Shown here in pieces: positions 39,096 through 49,394 of a stretch of DNA of 64,000 nucleotides. Position numbers and translations under genes: made by a program. The stretch lies in contig NZ_CP011026.1 in NCBI RefSeq assembly GCF_000238395.3, positions 186,001 to 250,000 of the forward strand, read 5' to 3'. The stretch's first letter is position 1. Every line of letters starts with the position of its first letter. Under the pieces are notes generated by a model. It had not been told where the DNA came from and ran no database searches. It worked only from the letters and a program-made list of their open reading frames with translations. This DNA is from Pseudoalteromonas arctica A 37-1-2 (GTDB lineage Bacteria > Pseudomonadota > Gammaproteobacteria > Enterobacterales > Alteromonadaceae).

Positions 39096-41216
39096 ATGCG
39101 AGAAATATCGCTAGCAAAAAAATTACTGTGGCTTACTGTCGGAAGTATATTTATTACCGTATTGGTGCTTTCGAGCATTTTATGGTGGCAGTTATCTGCA
39201 AGTAATGAAGAGCTTGCAAGCAAGTCAGAAAATTATATTGTTGCTGAAGTAGAAGAGAAGTTAAATGCGAATGCCGCAATATATGGTGAAAAAATAGCGG
39301 GCTTTATTAACGAAGCTTATCGAGTACCATACTCTTTAGCCGCTTTATTAGGTGATACCGCAAAAAGCGAAACCCTTAGCCGCGATACGGTAGTAAGTAT
39401 AAATCGCTCTATTTTAGAACAAAACACATTACTCTCATCTATCTACTCTCAGTTTGAACCAAACGCGTTTGACGGGCAAGATTCGAGCTTTAACAAGGGC
39501 TATAAACACTCTGTTGATGGCGATGGTACCTTAGAAGTTTATATAACACGTGATCCAAGTGGGGCTATTGAGCAGCAAAAAGTAGCTAATGCTGCCGATA
39601 AATATATAACCTCTTTAAACGAATTTGGTATTCGCGAAGCGCATTGGTACTTATGTGCAAAAGACACGCTTAAGCCTTGTATTATGGAACCGTACTTATA
39701 CGAAATTCCATCAGGCGATTCAGTAATGCTAACTTCGTTAACCGTGCCTATTTTAAAATCGGGTCAGTTTATTGGTTTAGCGGGTGTTGATTTAACGCTA
39801 CCTACTTTTCAAATAATGACTGAGGAGCTTTCTAAGCAGCTTTATAATGGCCAAGCCAAAGTAACCGTGCTTAGCGATATTGGGTTAGTTGTAGGGAGCA
39901 GCCATTATAAATCTAAATTAGGACGCCCATTTAAAGAAGCCGTGAGTTCTGACTTGTTTAAAGAGCTTGAAAAATTTAAGGGCCAAAAAGGCATATTTAA
40001 AACATCGTCTGAGTACTTAGTTAATTACCCTATAAATATAAAGCTAGCTAACACAGACTGGTCTTTAATTATTGAAGTACCAAGTAACTTAGCTTTAGCT
40101 GGCCCTAATGCTTTATCGCAAGATATGACTGACACAGCAAACGACTTAGGCGCAATGATTTTAATTACAGGTGCTGTAATTGCAGTAATCGCGTTTATCA
40201 TTATGAAAATTGTTATTGGTAGCGTGGTTGCACCGCTTCAGCAAATTCAACAACGTGTAGATAACCTTGCAAGCTCAGAAGGCGATTTAACGCATACACT
40301 CCATGTTGAAACCCACGCAGAGCTCATTGCTTTAGCGGGAGGCTTTAATGCCTTTTTATCAAAGTTACGTATTTTAATTACAGAACTTAAAGATGTGTCT
40401 GATCAAACTAAACAGCAAGGCGAAATAGCACAACACATCGCTATTGATACTAAGCATAATGTTCAATCTCAATTTCAAGAAATTGAAAGTGTGGTAACGG
40501 CTATGAACGAAATGAGCGCAACAGCACTCGAAGTCGCCAGAGCATCAGAGCAATCAGCCCAACAAGCCGATGAAATAAATAGCTTGGTAGTAAGTAGTGA
40601 GTCGAGCTTATCGTCAGCGATGACACAAGTTAAAACGATGTCTGAAGAAATTAAAGAAGCCAACCAAGCAGTTGAAAAAGTCGCTTCGCGTAGTAAAGAC
40701 ATTACGCAAATATTAGATGTAATTCGTACTATTTCAGAACAAACAAACTTACTTGCACTTAACGCAGCCATTGAAGCTGCGCGCGCTGGTGAGCATGGGC
40801 GAGGCTTTGCCGTTGTTGCTGATGAAGTACGTGCACTTGCTTCTAAAACGCGTTCATCAACAGATGACATAAGCCAGTTAATTGATAGTTTACTATCTGA
40901 AGTAGGTAACGCATCTACCGTTATTGAAAAAGGCGTAGTACGTGCACAAAATGCCGTTGATGAAACATCTGTAGCTTTTGATGCTCTGCACAGTGTTGTA
41001 GTTAAAGTTGATGAAATAACCAATCAAATTACACATATTGCCACCGCTGCCGAAGAGCAAAGCTTAGTGACTGAAGAAATAAACCGTAATTTAACGCTTA
41101 TATCTGATGCCGCATCGCAACTTGCTGACTTATCTACACAAGCAGGGGATAGCAGCGAAGCGCTTAATGCACTTGTTGCCCAGCAAGATAATGAGCTAAA
41201 TAAACTTAAAACGTAA
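39096..41216 (+). CDS. Methyl-accepting chemotaxis protein with dCache sensor
   Basis: The 706-residue receptor has an N-terminal membrane helix (about 11-32) and a large periplasmic double-Cache domain (about 35-350; key segment [10 protein letters not shown]). A second membrane helix (about 352-375), HAMP and the long cytoplasmic signalling coiled coil follow. The hairpin tip reads [20 protein letters not shown]. dCache domains of this type often bind amino acids, polyamines or organic acids. It follows the ars operon after a 107-base gap with its own start signals, and a strong terminator ends it. Confidence 0.95.
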   Translation: MREISLAKKLLWLTVGSIFITVLVLSSILWWQLSASNEELASKSENYIVAEVEEKLNANAAIYGEKIAGFINEAYRVPYSLAALLGDTAKSETLSRDTVVSINRSILEQNTLLSSIYSQFEPNAFDGQDSSFNKGYKHSVDGDGTLEVYITRDPSGAIEQQKVANAADKYITSLNEFGIREAHWYLCAKDTLKPCIMEPYLYEIPSGDSVMLTSLTVPILKSGQFIGLAGVDLTLPTFQIMTEELSKQLYNGQAKVTVLSDIGLVVGSSHYKSKLGRPFKEAVSSDLFKELEKFKGQKGIFKTSSEYLVNYPINIKLANTDWSLIIEVPSNLALAGPNALSQDMTDTANDLGAMILITGAVIAVIAFIIMKIVIGSVVAPLQQIQQRVDNLASSEGDLTHTLHVETHAELIALAGGFNAFLSKLRILITELKDVSDQTKQQGEIAQHIAIDTKHNVQSQFQEIESVVTAMNEMSATALEVARASEQSAQQADEINSLVVSSESSLSSAMTQVKTMSEEIKEANQAVEKVASRSKDITQILDVIRTISEQTNLLALNAAIEAARAGEHGRGFAVVADEVRALASKTRSSTDDISQLIDSLLSEVGNASTVIEKGVVRAQNAVDETSVAFDALHSVVVKVDEITNQITHIATAAEEQSLVTEEINRNLTLISDAASQLADLSTQAGDSSEALNALVAQQDNELNKLKT

Positions 41217-41241
41217 CTTATAAATTAAGTTTTAAGCACAA

Positions 41242-41271
41242 AAAAATGGCCAGTTAATACTGGCCATTTTT
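41242..41271. terminator. Terminator after chemoreceptor
   Basis: AAAAATGGCCAGT pairs perfectly with ACTGGCCATTTTT (13-bp stem, four-base loop), with T runs on both strands. It serves the chemoreceptor and possibly the convergent tetR-like gene. Confidence 0.9.
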
Positions 41272-41319
41272 ATTTAGTAAAATAAGTATAACTTGTTGAG
41301 AATGCGCGATAACTGCTAT

Positions 41320-41907
41320 TTATAACTTTTTAATCAACATAAACATTTGGTTGATCATTGGCTCAGCAAATTGCTCTACATTAGGACGATTAAAATAACC
41401 GCGTAAACCTGTAAATTGCACCTGAAAAAAGCGCGCATATTCAACAGCGGTCAACGTATTACTTAACTCACCTTTGTTTATTGCTTGTGTAAACAACTGC
41501 GTTAAATAAGCTTCAAATTGAGCTGTTAAATCTAAGCTTAACTCGTATAGGTTTGAGTCTTTTTCTGCAAACTCGCTGTTTGCTTTAACCAGCATACAAA
41601 TAGCGCTTGGGCTGCAATCTTTTGTTTTAATTACCACGTTTTCAACAAACGCACGTAATCCACCAAGTACTGTATCGGCACTTGATAAAAACCCCTCTAT
41701 TTGGGTTTTCATTTGTACTGTGTAATCTTTCAGCGATTCGCAGTATAGACCTTCTTTAGAGCCAAACGCAGAGTAAATACTACCGGGGCGCATATTAACG
41801 GCTTCTTGTAAGTCACGCGTTGAGGTTGCATGAAAACCTTTTTGCCAAAATAGCTGGCTAGCAACGCGAACTACATTATCGCGTTCAAATTTAACCTTAT
41901 TAGCCAT
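41320..41907 (-). CDS. TetR-family transcriptional repressor
   Basis: From the ATG at 41907 the protein has 195 residues. The N-terminal helix-turn-helix has the TetR pattern (ASQLFWQKGFHATSTRDLQEAV then GSIYSAFGSKEGLYCESL, in family order). The C-terminal ligand domain resembles the AcuR/NemR-like group, with C106-type cysteines (KDCSPSAICML). The gene is divergent from an AhpD-like gene 112 bases away, which it most likely controls. An earlier ATG eight codons upstream has a poorer ribosome site. Confidence 0.88.
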   Translation of the reverse strand: MANKVKFERDNVVRVASQLFWQKGFHATSTRDLQEAVNMRPGSIYSAFGSKEGLYCESLKDYTVQMKTQIEGFLSSADTVLGGLRAFVENVVIKTKDCSPSAICMLVKANSEFAEKDSNLYELSLDLTAQFEAYLTQLFTQAINKGELSNTLTAVEYARFFQVQFTGLRGYFNRPNVEQFAEPMINQMFMLIKKL

Positions 41908-42019
41908 ATCATTCTCAATCAATTTGAACATTTGCTCAATTTTAACTTGAACAGTCGCTCAAAATCAAATACTATGTGTCTCGAAGTTACTTAAAACTAT
42001 TAATTATTAGGAGCTAACC

Positions 42020-42562
42020 ATGGCCGAATTTACTTTATACACTCAAGAAAACGCACCAGAAGAAGCAAAACCGTTACTAGCTGATTCAGTAGCAGCATTT
42101 GGTATGCTTCCTAACTTACATGCAGTAATGGCTGAAGCACCAACATTACTTAAAGGTTACCAAGTACTGCATGAGCTTTTTCAAAAAACATCATTCAATG
42201 CAGAAGAACTAACAGTAGTATGGCAATCAATTAACGTTGAGCACGCATGTCATTACTGTGTTCCTGCACACAGTGGTATTGCAGCGGCAATGAAAGTTGA
42301 CCAAGGTGTTGTTGATGCACTTGTAAACAAAACACCACTTGAAAACCCTAAGCTAGAAACTCTTCGTGAAACTACACTCGCAATGACACGTGAACGTGGC
42401 GTGATCAGCGATGAGCAAATCGAAAAATTCTTTGCAGCAGGTTACGCTAAGCAACAACTACTTGAAATTATTGTAGGCTTGTCTCAAAAAGTAATGAGCA
42501 ACTACACTAATCACCTTGCTGATACACCAGTAGACGCGCCATTTAAAAAATACGTAAAATAA
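42020..42562 (+). CDS. AhpD-like carboxymuconolactone decarboxylase-family protein
   Basis: The 180-residue protein carries the AhpD thiol motif E74-x2-C77-H-Y-C80-x3-H84 (EHACHYCVPAH) in an all-helical fold. Proteins with this motif are alkylhydroperoxidases or thiol-disulfide carriers. TAGGAG precedes the ATG. Being divergent from a TetR-type repressor with cysteines, it may form a small stress-responsive module. A strong terminator follows at once. Confidence 0.85.
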   Translation: MAEFTLYTQENAPEEAKPLLADSVAAFGMLPNLHAVMAEAPTLLKGYQVLHELFQKTSFNAEELTVVWQSINVEHACHYCVPAHSGIAAAMKVDQGVVDALVNKTPLENPKLETLRETTLAMTRERGVISDEQIEKFFAAGYAKQQLLEIIVGLSQKVMSNYTNHLADTPVDAPFKKYVK

Positions 42563-42581
42563 ATACGGTTTTATAAATGAC

Positions 42582-42607
42582 AAAAGGCAGCCTAGGCTGC
42601 CTTTTTT
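42582..42607 (+). terminator. Terminator after AhpD-like gene
   Basis: AAAAGGCAGCC and GGCTGCCTTTT form an 11-bp stem with a two-base loop, followed by more T. It may act on both strands. Confidence 0.9.
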
Positions 42608-42624
42608 GTGTTTATAAATCGCGG

Positions 42625-43155
42625 CTATTTAAATTTAACCGATTTTGTACTGCGTGTATAAATACGTTGTTCGTACTTTGTCCACTCACCCTTTTTTAAA
42701 TAAGAGGTCGATACAAGAAACTTATCGTCTTTTAGTTCACTCATCGATTTAACCTTTGTAATACCATCTTGGCTACCAGTTACATTTTCATAGGCTACAA
42801 ATTGAGTAGGGCTGAGTACTTTCATAGTGCCTTTTGTGTAAAATCCAGCGGTAGTGAAGTAGTAAAATACCAAAGACTCTTTTTTACTGTCGTAAAAAAT
42901 CATCGACTCGCCGCCATACTCACCTTCATTAATAGAGTGCTTGGTATGTATCGCTTTACCGTTTAAAGCACGCTCCCAACGGCCAACATCTTGTATTTTT
43001 TTAGCACCTTCAGGTACTTCAAAGTCAGCCTGCCAAGTACCTAAATAGGGCTTAAATACGGCAAGTTCTTTATCAAGGTTGGTGGATGTATCGGATGCAT
43101 AGCTACTAAATGTTAATAAGCATAAGACTAAGAATATCGCTTTAAAATATGTCAT
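42625..43155 (-). CDS. Exported DUF1579-like beta-barrel protein
   Basis: The 176-residue protein has a signal peptide (ending SSYA, residue 20) and then the pattern FKPYLGTWQADFEVPEG, GRWERALNGKAIHTKHSI, GGESMIFYDSKKESLVFYYF and FVAYENVTGS. This is the strand order of the DUF1579/lipocalin-like small-molecule-binding families. The role is unknown. It is divergent from a DUF1294 gene. Confidence 0.65.
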   Translation of the reverse strand: MTYFKAIFLVLCLLTFSSYASDTSTNLDKELAVFKPYLGTWQADFEVPEGAKKIQDVGRWERALNGKAIHTKHSINEGEYGGESMIFYDSKKESLVFYYFTTAGFYTKGTMKVLSPTQFVAYENVTGSQDGITKVKSMSELKDDKFLVSTSYLKKGEWTKYEQRIYTRSTKSVKFK

Positions 43156-43206
43156 AATTTGGCTCTTGTTTTTGTAATACCAATGCCAAGTATAGGTGAT
43201 AATTAA

Positions 43207-43590
43207 TTGATAAAGAAAATATTAATCACGTTCTCATTGCTTTATTTAGCTGCCATTTGGTTAGCTTACCCACTGCAATACTTACCTGTTTATATACCGA
43301 TATATGTACCTGGTTATATAAGTGTATTAAGTGCTATAACTTTTTTAATGTACGCATGGGATAAGCGACAATCTAAGCGTTCTTCACATACAAAAGTAAA
43401 CCGCACGCCAGAGCGTACATTGCAACTACTTGCATTATTTGGAGGATGGCCGGGAGCATTACTTGCTCAACAATTACTTCGTCATAAATCGCAAAAGCGA
43501 CGTTTTATTATTGTGTTGTGGTTATGTATTTTAATTAATGTAGGATGCAGTATTGTCGCTATTTATTTTCCAGATTTATTGTTAGGTTAA
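43207..43590 (+). CDS. DUF1294 inner-membrane protein
   Basis: The 127-residue protein has an N-terminal hydrophobic segment and a second one, then the DUF1294 core (LMYAWDKRQSKRS, RTPERTLQLLALFGGWPGALLAQ, RHKSQKRRF) and a final membrane helix. The start appears to be TTG with AGGTGA seven bases upstream. Some family members are fused to cold-shock domains; this one is not. Function unknown. The next gene starts 25 bases downstream and may be in the same transcript. Confidence 0.82.
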   Translation: MIKKILITFSLLYLAAIWLAYPLQYLPVYIPIYVPGYISVLSAITFLMYAWDKRQSKRSSHTKVNRTPERTLQLLALFGGWPGALLAQQLLRHKSQKRRFIIVLWLCILINVGCSIVAIYFPDLLLG

Positions 43591-43615
43591 AGTATAAATA
43601 GGAAAAGGACTTTTT

Positions 43616-44134
43616 ATGACCAATACAAGATCGGCTGGCGTGACTTTAACGCTTATTTTATTTTTATTAATACCAATGCAAGGATATGCAGACATGTTTG
43701 GGTTCTTTAATAAACAAGACGTTACGTTGTCGTTGCCTGTAAAAGGCAGACTATTAAATAATGGTGAACCCCAACAGGGCGTTAAAGTAACAAGAGAGCT
43801 GATTTACGGTGATACTTATATTGATGAAGCTATAAGTGATAACAATGGTTACTTTTATTTCGATAATAAAACAATACGCAGTTCAAAACCTTCAAGCATG
43901 TTTTTTAATAGCTCTTTGCTACAGAGTATTTATATTGAAAACAAAAAAGATGAAGATTCAATCTTGTGGTATACCACAATACAGTTCACCGAAGAGCAAG
44001 CACTGATGTCTGATATATTAAATAACTTTGAATGCGAACTTAGTGAAGAGGCTAGAACGTACGATATACCGATAAAAAATACGGGTCAATTTTATACAGT
44101 TTATACGCGTTGTAATACCAATTTGCTTAATTAA
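43616..44134 (+). CDS. DUF6795-like exported protein, 3' end inside MITE
   Basis: The 172-residue protein has a signal peptide (to about YADM, residue 26). An Ig-like or transthyretin-like domain beginning LPVKGRLLNNGEPQQGVKVTRE follows, as in DUF6795-type proteins of Alteromonadales. The last residues (NTNLLN) and the stop codon come from the left end of the 162-bp repeat, so the original C terminus was replaced or extended on insertion. AGGA upstream supports the ATG. Function unknown. Confidence 0.7.
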   Translation: MTNTRSAGVTLTLILFLLIPMQGYADMFGFFNKQDVTLSLPVKGRLLNNGEPQQGVKVTRELIYGDTYIDEAISDNNGYFYFDNKTIRSSKPSSMFFNSSLLQSIYIENKKDEDSILWYTTIQFTEEQALMSDILNNFECELSEEARTYDIPIKNTGQFYTVYTRCNTNLLN

Positions 44135-44276
44135 GTGGTCTATTTTAAGGGCGGAAAAACGTGTTGATAGCTAGGCAAAAAATTCGCTATTTAGTTGTTC
44201 TAAATGAGAATTTTTTAACGCAGGTAGCGACACGTTTAGCCCCGCAAAATGATTAAGTATTATTGCGGATTGGTAT
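44115..44276 (+). repeat. 162-bp MITE-like repeat, copy 2
   Basis: Same orientation and length as the copy at 13133-13294 and about 94% identical by eye. The ends ATACCAATTTGCTTAATTAA and (complement of the right end) ATACCAATCCGCAATAATAC form imperfect terminal inverted repeats. The left end supplies the stop of the DUF6795-like gene. The internal part has no ORF. Confidence 0.8.
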
Positions 44277-44305
44277 AAGTTATAGAAATTAGTGAGAAGT
44301 TTGAT

Positions 44306-44337
44306 AAAGCCACTAATGTTCATCTATTAGTGGCTTT
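44306..44337. terminator. Hairpin terminator after rhomboid gene
   Basis: AAAGCCACTAAT pairs perfectly with ATTAGTGGCTTT (12-bp stem, 8-base loop) just past the rhomboid stop codon. Confidence 0.65.
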
Positions 44338-44347
44338 AATATGACGA

Positions 44348-45433
44348 TTAACGTTTTAACTGTGCTTCTTTTTGGTTTAGTAAACGAATTATAGGGTTTT
44401 GCTCTAATATTTTACTTTTCAAAATATAACCAATAATTAGTCCAGCTATAAAGCCACCAATATGCGCACCATAATCAATGCCATCAGGGCCTGTTACTGC
44501 ACCAAAAATGTTAAATCCTAACCAAATAGCAAAAAACCATACCGCAGAAAGTTTCTTCTGATAAATTACAAACATAAAAGTAAGGCTTGCGTGTCTAAAC
44601 CATATTAAGTACATGCCAAATAAACCGGCTATGGCGCCACTTGCACCCACGCCTGGTATATTCGACATTGGACTTACAATGTAGCTTGCAAACGAAGCGA
44701 GTAGTCCACAGGCTAAATACCATAACAAAAAGCGTTTATGGCCTAAAACATCTTCTAGGTTATCGCCAACTATATATAAAAAGTACATATTGCCGACTAA
44801 ATGCATTATAGAGCCATGTAAAAATACGCAAGTTAATACAGTCCATAGCTCATTACCTTTGCTTAAATCTGCAGGTGTCATAGCAAAGTTATCAATAACA
44901 TAGCTAAATGAGCTTGGATTTAAAAAATAAAGTGCAAAAATCAATGTATTTAAAACAATAAGGCCACGAGTAACCCAAGGGGTTTTTTGTGGTTTAATAT
45001 TATATTCAACAGGCATTTGCGTTAAAAATTGGAACAGGTAGGTTTTCCAGCTTACTTTTTGATTTAGCTCGCCTAAACTCGCTTTTATTTCAGGGCTTTT
45101 TTCTACACTTTCAAGCTCATCTTTATCAATCCATGTGCCATCGCAGTGTCTACAAACATCAATTTCGGTATGAAAAGCTTCAAGTAAATGAAAACGTTCT
45201 AAACTTTTTTTACAATCAGGACAGTCAAGCTCAGAAATTCCTAATGGTTCACCAAAGTGAGTTTCAAATTTATCTCCTTCAGGACCGTCATTTATCTCTG
45301 AAATCATCCTGTTTACTTCATTTTTTTCGAACCATAAACCGCCACACTCACGGCAAATATCTATTTCTTCACCTTGATAATTGGTTGCTTCTAATGGATG
45401 GTCTTTACAATGAGGGCAGTTCTTAGTTAGCAT
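44348..45433 (-). CDS. Rhomboid intramembrane serine protease with two N-terminal zinc ribbons
   Basis: From the ATG at 45433 the protein has 361 residues. The N-terminal 115 residues hold two TFIIB-type zinc ribbons (C6/C9/C27/C30 and C71/C74/C94/C97). A six-helix rhomboid domain follows, with H211-x3-N215 (HLVGN), the catalytic serine S265 in GVGASGAIAG and catalytic H324 in GAHIGG. It should cleave membrane proteins within the bilayer. It overlaps the upstream gene by 11 bases and uses a ribosome site inside it, so the two are coupled. The zinc ribbons may recruit substrates. Confidence 0.92.
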   Translation of the reverse strand: MLTKNCPHCKDHPLEATNYQGEEIDICRECGGLWFEKNEVNRMISEINDGPEGDKFETHFGEPLGISELDCPDCKKSLERFHLLEAFHTEIDVCRHCDGTWIDKDELESVEKSPEIKASLGELNQKVSWKTYLFQFLTQMPVEYNIKPQKTPWVTRGLIVLNTLIFALYFLNPSSFSYVIDNFAMTPADLSKGNELWTVLTCVFLHGSIMHLVGNMYFLYIVGDNLEDVLGHKRFLLWYLACGLLASFASYIVSPMSNIPGVGASGAIAGLFGMYLIWFRHASLTFMFVIYQKKLSAVWFFAIWLGFNIFGAVTGPDGIDYGAHIGGFIAGLIIGYILKSKILEQNPIIRLLNQKEAQLKR

Positions 45434-46064
45434 TTTCAAGTTCCTTTAACGAACCAACAGAAATGTCATTCTGCTGTAATTCCATTTTTAATTGTTTAGC
45501 GCTATTTTTTAATGCTGGTAGTGTTTGAGTTTTAATTAAGTCTGTTATTTTTGTTAATTCGATAGAGGCTTGCTTAGCAGACATTTTGCGATTTATTGCG
45601 GCATTAATGATAAAATCGGCTCGAGAATAAAACCGACGTATTCTAGTTAAAAACTCACTCGGTGTTTCAAGCGTAGTAGGAGAAAATTGCATGGTTTTCC
45701 ATATGTACTGCTCAAGTGTTGGTTTAAAAAACTCCATCTCTGATGTTGGAGGGCTCTTCGCTAAGCGTTCTGCATACTCAGCTACCGTGTTTGCATTATC
45801 ATTAACTTCGTCATAAAGTGATGTACGTAAATAGTAATTATCTTCCATTTTACTAAATGAATCAAACTTAAGCGCTTGTTCTAAACCGCTTTGAGCCGCC
45901 AGAAAAACACCAAATACAGTAGAAATAACCATAAAAAATTGATTTAACCAAAAACCAGTGCTTTTTAGTTCTTTATGATCGACCGTTTTAAGGACTTGAG
46001 TGAATTTTTGAGTAACTATAGGTGGCTTTGTATTGTTTTCTGGGGTGTGATTAGTTGGTTCCAA
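45423..46064 (-). CDS. Hypothetical single-pass membrane protein coupled to rhomboid
   Basis: The 213-residue protein has a polar N terminus, one transmembrane segment (about 38-57, GFWLNQFFMVISTVFGVFLA) and a helical, charged remainder with likely coiled-coil stretches. The start is TTG, with AAGGAA seven bases upstream. I recognise no family. The overlap with the rhomboid gene makes it a candidate partner or substrate of the protease. Confidence 0.65.
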   Translation of the reverse strand: MEPTNHTPENNTKPPIVTQKFTQVLKTVDHKELKSTGFWLNQFFMVISTVFGVFLAAQSGLEQALKFDSFSKMEDNYYLRTSLYDEVNDNANTVAEYAERLAKSPPTSEMEFFKPTLEQYIWKTMQFSPTTLETPSEFLTRIRRFYSRADFIINAAINRKMSAKQASIELTKITDLIKTQTLPALKNSAKQLKMELQQNDISVGSLKELENAN

Positions 46065-46206
46065 TAGCTTATTCCTTAAATTTTTGCTTCCTTTTTAGGC
46101 ACGCAAGAATACTTAAAAATTAGCCAGTTAGCAATACCGCTTCTTATATTGAAGATGTTTTCACATATATACCAGCATATACAAATAGCCATCCGGTAGG
46201 TTTTTA

Positions 46207-46246
46207 CTTAGCTTAAATACCTAATAAAGCGAGTATTTAAGCTAAG
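46207..46246. terminator. Long hairpin after chemoreceptor gene
   Basis: CTTAGCTTAAATAC (46207-46220) pairs perfectly with GTATTTAAGCTAAG (46233-46246), a 14-bp stem with a 12-base loop, twelve bases beyond the end of the minus-strand chemoreceptor gene. No clean T run follows. Confidence 0.55.
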
Positions 46247-46257
46247 GCCGAACTATT

Positions 46258-47877
46258 TTAAACTTTAAATTGTTTGATTAAGTCATCTAGCGAGTCGGCT
46301 AAACGAGAAAGTTCATGGCTCGACATATTAGTTTGTGTAGCGCCAGAGGCTACTTCGGCAGCAACGTCGCGTATTACTAGCAAGTTTTTATCAATTTCAC
46401 GAGATACATTTGCTTGTTCGTGAGCAGAAGATGCAATTGTCGCATTTTGACTGTTTATATGTGCAACAGCAGTTGTTATCTCTATTAAAGCTTTGCCTGC
46501 TAACTGTGATATATCTAAGCTTTTTTGTGCTTTGTCATGGCTGCTTTGTACTGAAATTACTGTGTTTTTAGTTCCACTTTGAACTGACTGAATCATTAGC
46601 TCTATTTCTTTTGTTGATTCACTTGTTCTATGGGCTAATGCACGAACACCATCCGCTACAACAGCAAAGCCTCGGCCATAACTACCTGCTCTTGCTGCTT
46701 CAATAGCGGCATTGACTGCCAGTAGATTCGTTTGATCGGTTACATCTCTGATCACATCAAGCACAGATCCTATTTTATTGACCTCTGTGGCTAAGTTTTT
46801 GATACCGTCTTGAGTTTTATCTATTTCACTAAGAAGAGCGGTAATAGTAGTTACTGTATCTTCTACTTGTTTTAAGCCAGCTAGCGCTTGTTCATTTGCT
46901 GAGTCTGACTCACGAGAGGTGTCGGCTGAGCTTTGCGCAACATGTTCAGCTGAAACTGTTAACTCGGTAACTGCGGAAATAGCTTGCTCTAACTGCTCAT
47001 TTTGCGAAATGATACCTTGCGTTGATTGCTCAGTAACAACACTTAGCTCTTCTGATGTAGAGACTAAGTTATGAGATGAGTCTTGAATTTTATTAATGGT
47101 ATTTCTGAGCGTTTGTTGCATCTGACTCAGTGCTATAATCATGCTTGTGGTTTCATCATTCCCTTCATCGCTAATTGGTTGGGTTAAATCGCCTCGAGCT
47201 ATGGACTGCGCTAAATGTAAAACGTTGCGCATAGGCTTTATAATACTTCTGGTAAACGACCAAGCAAAAAACCAAACTAAAATAATGGCGACAATTAATG
47301 TGATCCAAGCAAAAAAAACGGATTGGTCAAAAACGTGCTGTGCTTTAATTTTACCATCACGAATATTTGCTTGCTGACTTTCTACAATACTATTAATGGC
47401 TTGCGTTACGCCATCACGAACCTCCTTCATCTCATTCTCTTGAAGGCTTTGAACGCCTTGTAAGTTATTTTCAGTTAATAATTTAATTTGCTGATTTTGT
47501 AGAGATAAAAATTTATAAATATCAGATTCAATCACTTCTAATTGGTGTTTTTCATTTTTAGTATTAAGCAGTGGTGTCATTTTTTTTATATTATCGAGTA
47601 ACGTGCGTTTTGTATTATCGAAAATTTGTTTGTATGAAAATTGATTCGCTTCAGTTGCATTAATTACATTGCTATTTTGCAACCTTAAATTATAAAAGTC
47701 AGAAAGGATAATAAGAGAGGTTTCAAGTGCTGGCACGTTAGTTTCTGCAATAGTATTAATCTCGGAATTTAATAGGTTAAGTCTAAATATTGAAACTAAG
47801 CCAACAATAATAACTAATAACCCTATAAAGCTAAAGGCGAGCGCCGAGCGCAGTCGGATTGATATTTTTCTAAGCAT
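46258..47877 (-). CDS. Methyl-accepting chemotaxis protein with helical-bundle sensor
   Basis: The 539-residue receptor has a membrane helix (about 12-32) and a short all-helical periplasmic domain (about 35-185, of the four-helix or HBM type). A second membrane helix (about 188-208), HAMP and a signalling domain with the tip [21 protein letters not shown] follow. One position in the conserved segment reads VADGVRALA rather than the usual VADEVR. It is unrelated in its sensor to the dCache receptor at 39.1 kb. The ligand is unknown. Confidence 0.94.
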   Translation of the reverse strand: MLRKISIRLRSALAFSFIGLLVIIVGLVSIFRLNLLNSEINTIAETNVPALETSLIILSDFYNLRLQNSNVINATEANQFSYKQIFDNTKRTLLDNIKKMTPLLNTKNEKHQLEVIESDIYKFLSLQNQQIKLLTENNLQGVQSLQENEMKEVRDGVTQAINSIVESQQANIRDGKIKAQHVFDQSVFFAWITLIVAIILVWFFAWSFTRSIIKPMRNVLHLAQSIARGDLTQPISDEGNDETTSMIIALSQMQQTLRNTINKIQDSSHNLVSTSEELSVVTEQSTQGIISQNEQLEQAISAVTELTVSAEHVAQSSADTSRESDSANEQALAGLKQVEDTVTTITALLSEIDKTQDGIKNLATEVNKIGSVLDVIRDVTDQTNLLAVNAAIEAARAGSYGRGFAVVADGVRALAHRTSESTKEIELMIQSVQSGTKNTVISVQSSHDKAQKSLDISQLAGKALIEITTAVAHINSQNATIASSAHEQANVSREIDKNLLVIRDVAAEVASGATQTNMSSHELSRLADSLDDLIKQFKV

Positions 47878-48939
47878 GTATAAAACCCAAATAAAAGTGA
47901 ATAATTTCGAAATATAGAATTATAGATAGGGATATATTAAATATTCATTAATATAAAAGGCGTTTCTATTATTTAAGTTTTATTATAAATTGTTTTCTAT
48001 TTATAGAAATAGAGTTTTTTCTTAAAACTCTAAGTATCTGTTATTTAAATTTATTTATCATAATTTTTGGAGGTAAGTTGTTTTTTTACTATTTTTTATT
48101 ATCTTTTTTAAAAATTAACTCCTGCACAAAAGAGGATTAAATGTATTAGTTAAAGTAATAGTTACATATGTAGTTTTGGGAGCTACAAAAAACCATTAAA
48201 TAGATACACTTTTAGTCTAGAGCGTGTTGAACTTTGCGGGCTGAAATTCGTTCAATCTAGAGGGGTTTAATTGCGGCGCAAGATTTTTAACCTAGTGGGC
48301 TCGGTTACTTTACTGGCTTACATTCCTGTAAGAATAAGTAAACCGGGGCAAAGCTTCCGCGACCTGCACTCGTTTAAATCCATGTAGGCAACAAAGAGTC
48401 AATAGTCCCTAGCAAGAACCCAAAGGGCAGCGCATTTTTGTCATTTATCCTGCGTTATCGCCTATTTATTGTGAGCACCAAACTCTATAGGCTCTGTCTT
48501 GCCTAAATATCAAATAGTCTGCTGTAAATTTAACCACCAAAGGTTAACGCGCCTTAGTTAAAGTTATTTCATGATCTAAGTATTTGGCTGGGGTGGTAAA
48601 CTGTGATGTTATAAAAAGATATTTTAATTAGCTTTTTTCACTTAGGTTTTGCTACAAAACACTGTTGTAGCTCAATTCTTTTACTAGCAGAGCCTTAAGC
48701 TTTTAAACATAGCATAGGTCATAGTTTGTAGTATTAAAAATTTACCTGCGGCGAATACTATAAGAGCGGCTATAGCTTGGTTTAACTAACATTTTGCAAT
48801 TCATCGAAGCTTCTTATTAGTGACATTTTATTAGTGACATTTGATATCCTATATGCGACTCATCAATAATTCATAAAAGAGTAATAAATATTTAGTAGTT
48901 ATATTTTGTAAATGTAACTACTAAAATACTGCTATTAGC
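47878..48939. other. 1,062-bp gene-free region with an anomalous block
   Basis: No supported gene is present. The first 340 bases and the last 400 are AT-rich. The block at about 48218-48540, starting AGCGTGTTGAACTTTGCGGG and including AGCAAGAACCCAAAGGGCAG, is clearly richer in GC and lacks long frames. It resembles the decayed edge of a mobile element, though I cannot name one. Confidence 0.35.
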
Positions 48940-49245
48940 TTAGATACTATTCATATCAAACTCGTCACATAAAACTGCAGTGCCATCAGTAGACTCGTGA
49001 CGTAGATGTACTACTTTTTGATACGCGTCGCAATTGTACCAGCCTAATGCTTGCTCACGGTTTTTAAATTTAAGTACCACAGTTCGGTCATTTTTCGTAT
49101 CACCTTCAATAATTTCAATATTTTGGTCAACAACTAGAATTTCTATATCAAAACCTTTAAAGGTATCAATTGATTGGGGTAAGTATTGGTTATTAAGCTT
49201 GTTTGTGTCGGTAACTTTGTGGCTAAAAATAAAATAAGCGGCCAT
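48940..49245 (-). CDS. DUF1330-family protein
   Basis: From ATG 49245 (AGGAAAT upstream) the protein has 101 residues and the DUF1330 ferredoxin-like fold pattern: MAAYFIFSHKVTDTNKL, FDIEILVVDQNIEIIEG, RTVVLKFKNREQALGWYNC and AYQKVVHLR. A longer frame to 49311 lacks a ribosome site. These small dimeric alpha-beta-barrel proteins are of unknown function. It stands alone next to the soxR locus. Confidence 0.82.
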   Translation of the reverse strand: MAAYFIFSHKVTDTNKLNNQYLPQSIDTFKGFDIEILVVDQNIEIIEGDTKNDRTVVLKFKNREQALGWYNCDAYQKVVHLRHESTDGTAVLCDEFDMNSI

Positions 49246-49394
49246 GATATTTCCTAGATTAAATGTAATTGATATATAACTAATATGTTCAAGCAAAGCT
49301 TTGCTTGTCACATTAGGAAGTATATTGGTTTGTATAAAATTGATAATACCGGGTAATGGCTATTCAGTTTTTACTTTATCTATAAAGTTAAGCC

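Noticed and set aside
43180..43206. TAATACCAATGCC as a third copy of the MITE-like repeat
   Set aside because: Only the first few bases match; neither the interior nor the other end of the element is present.
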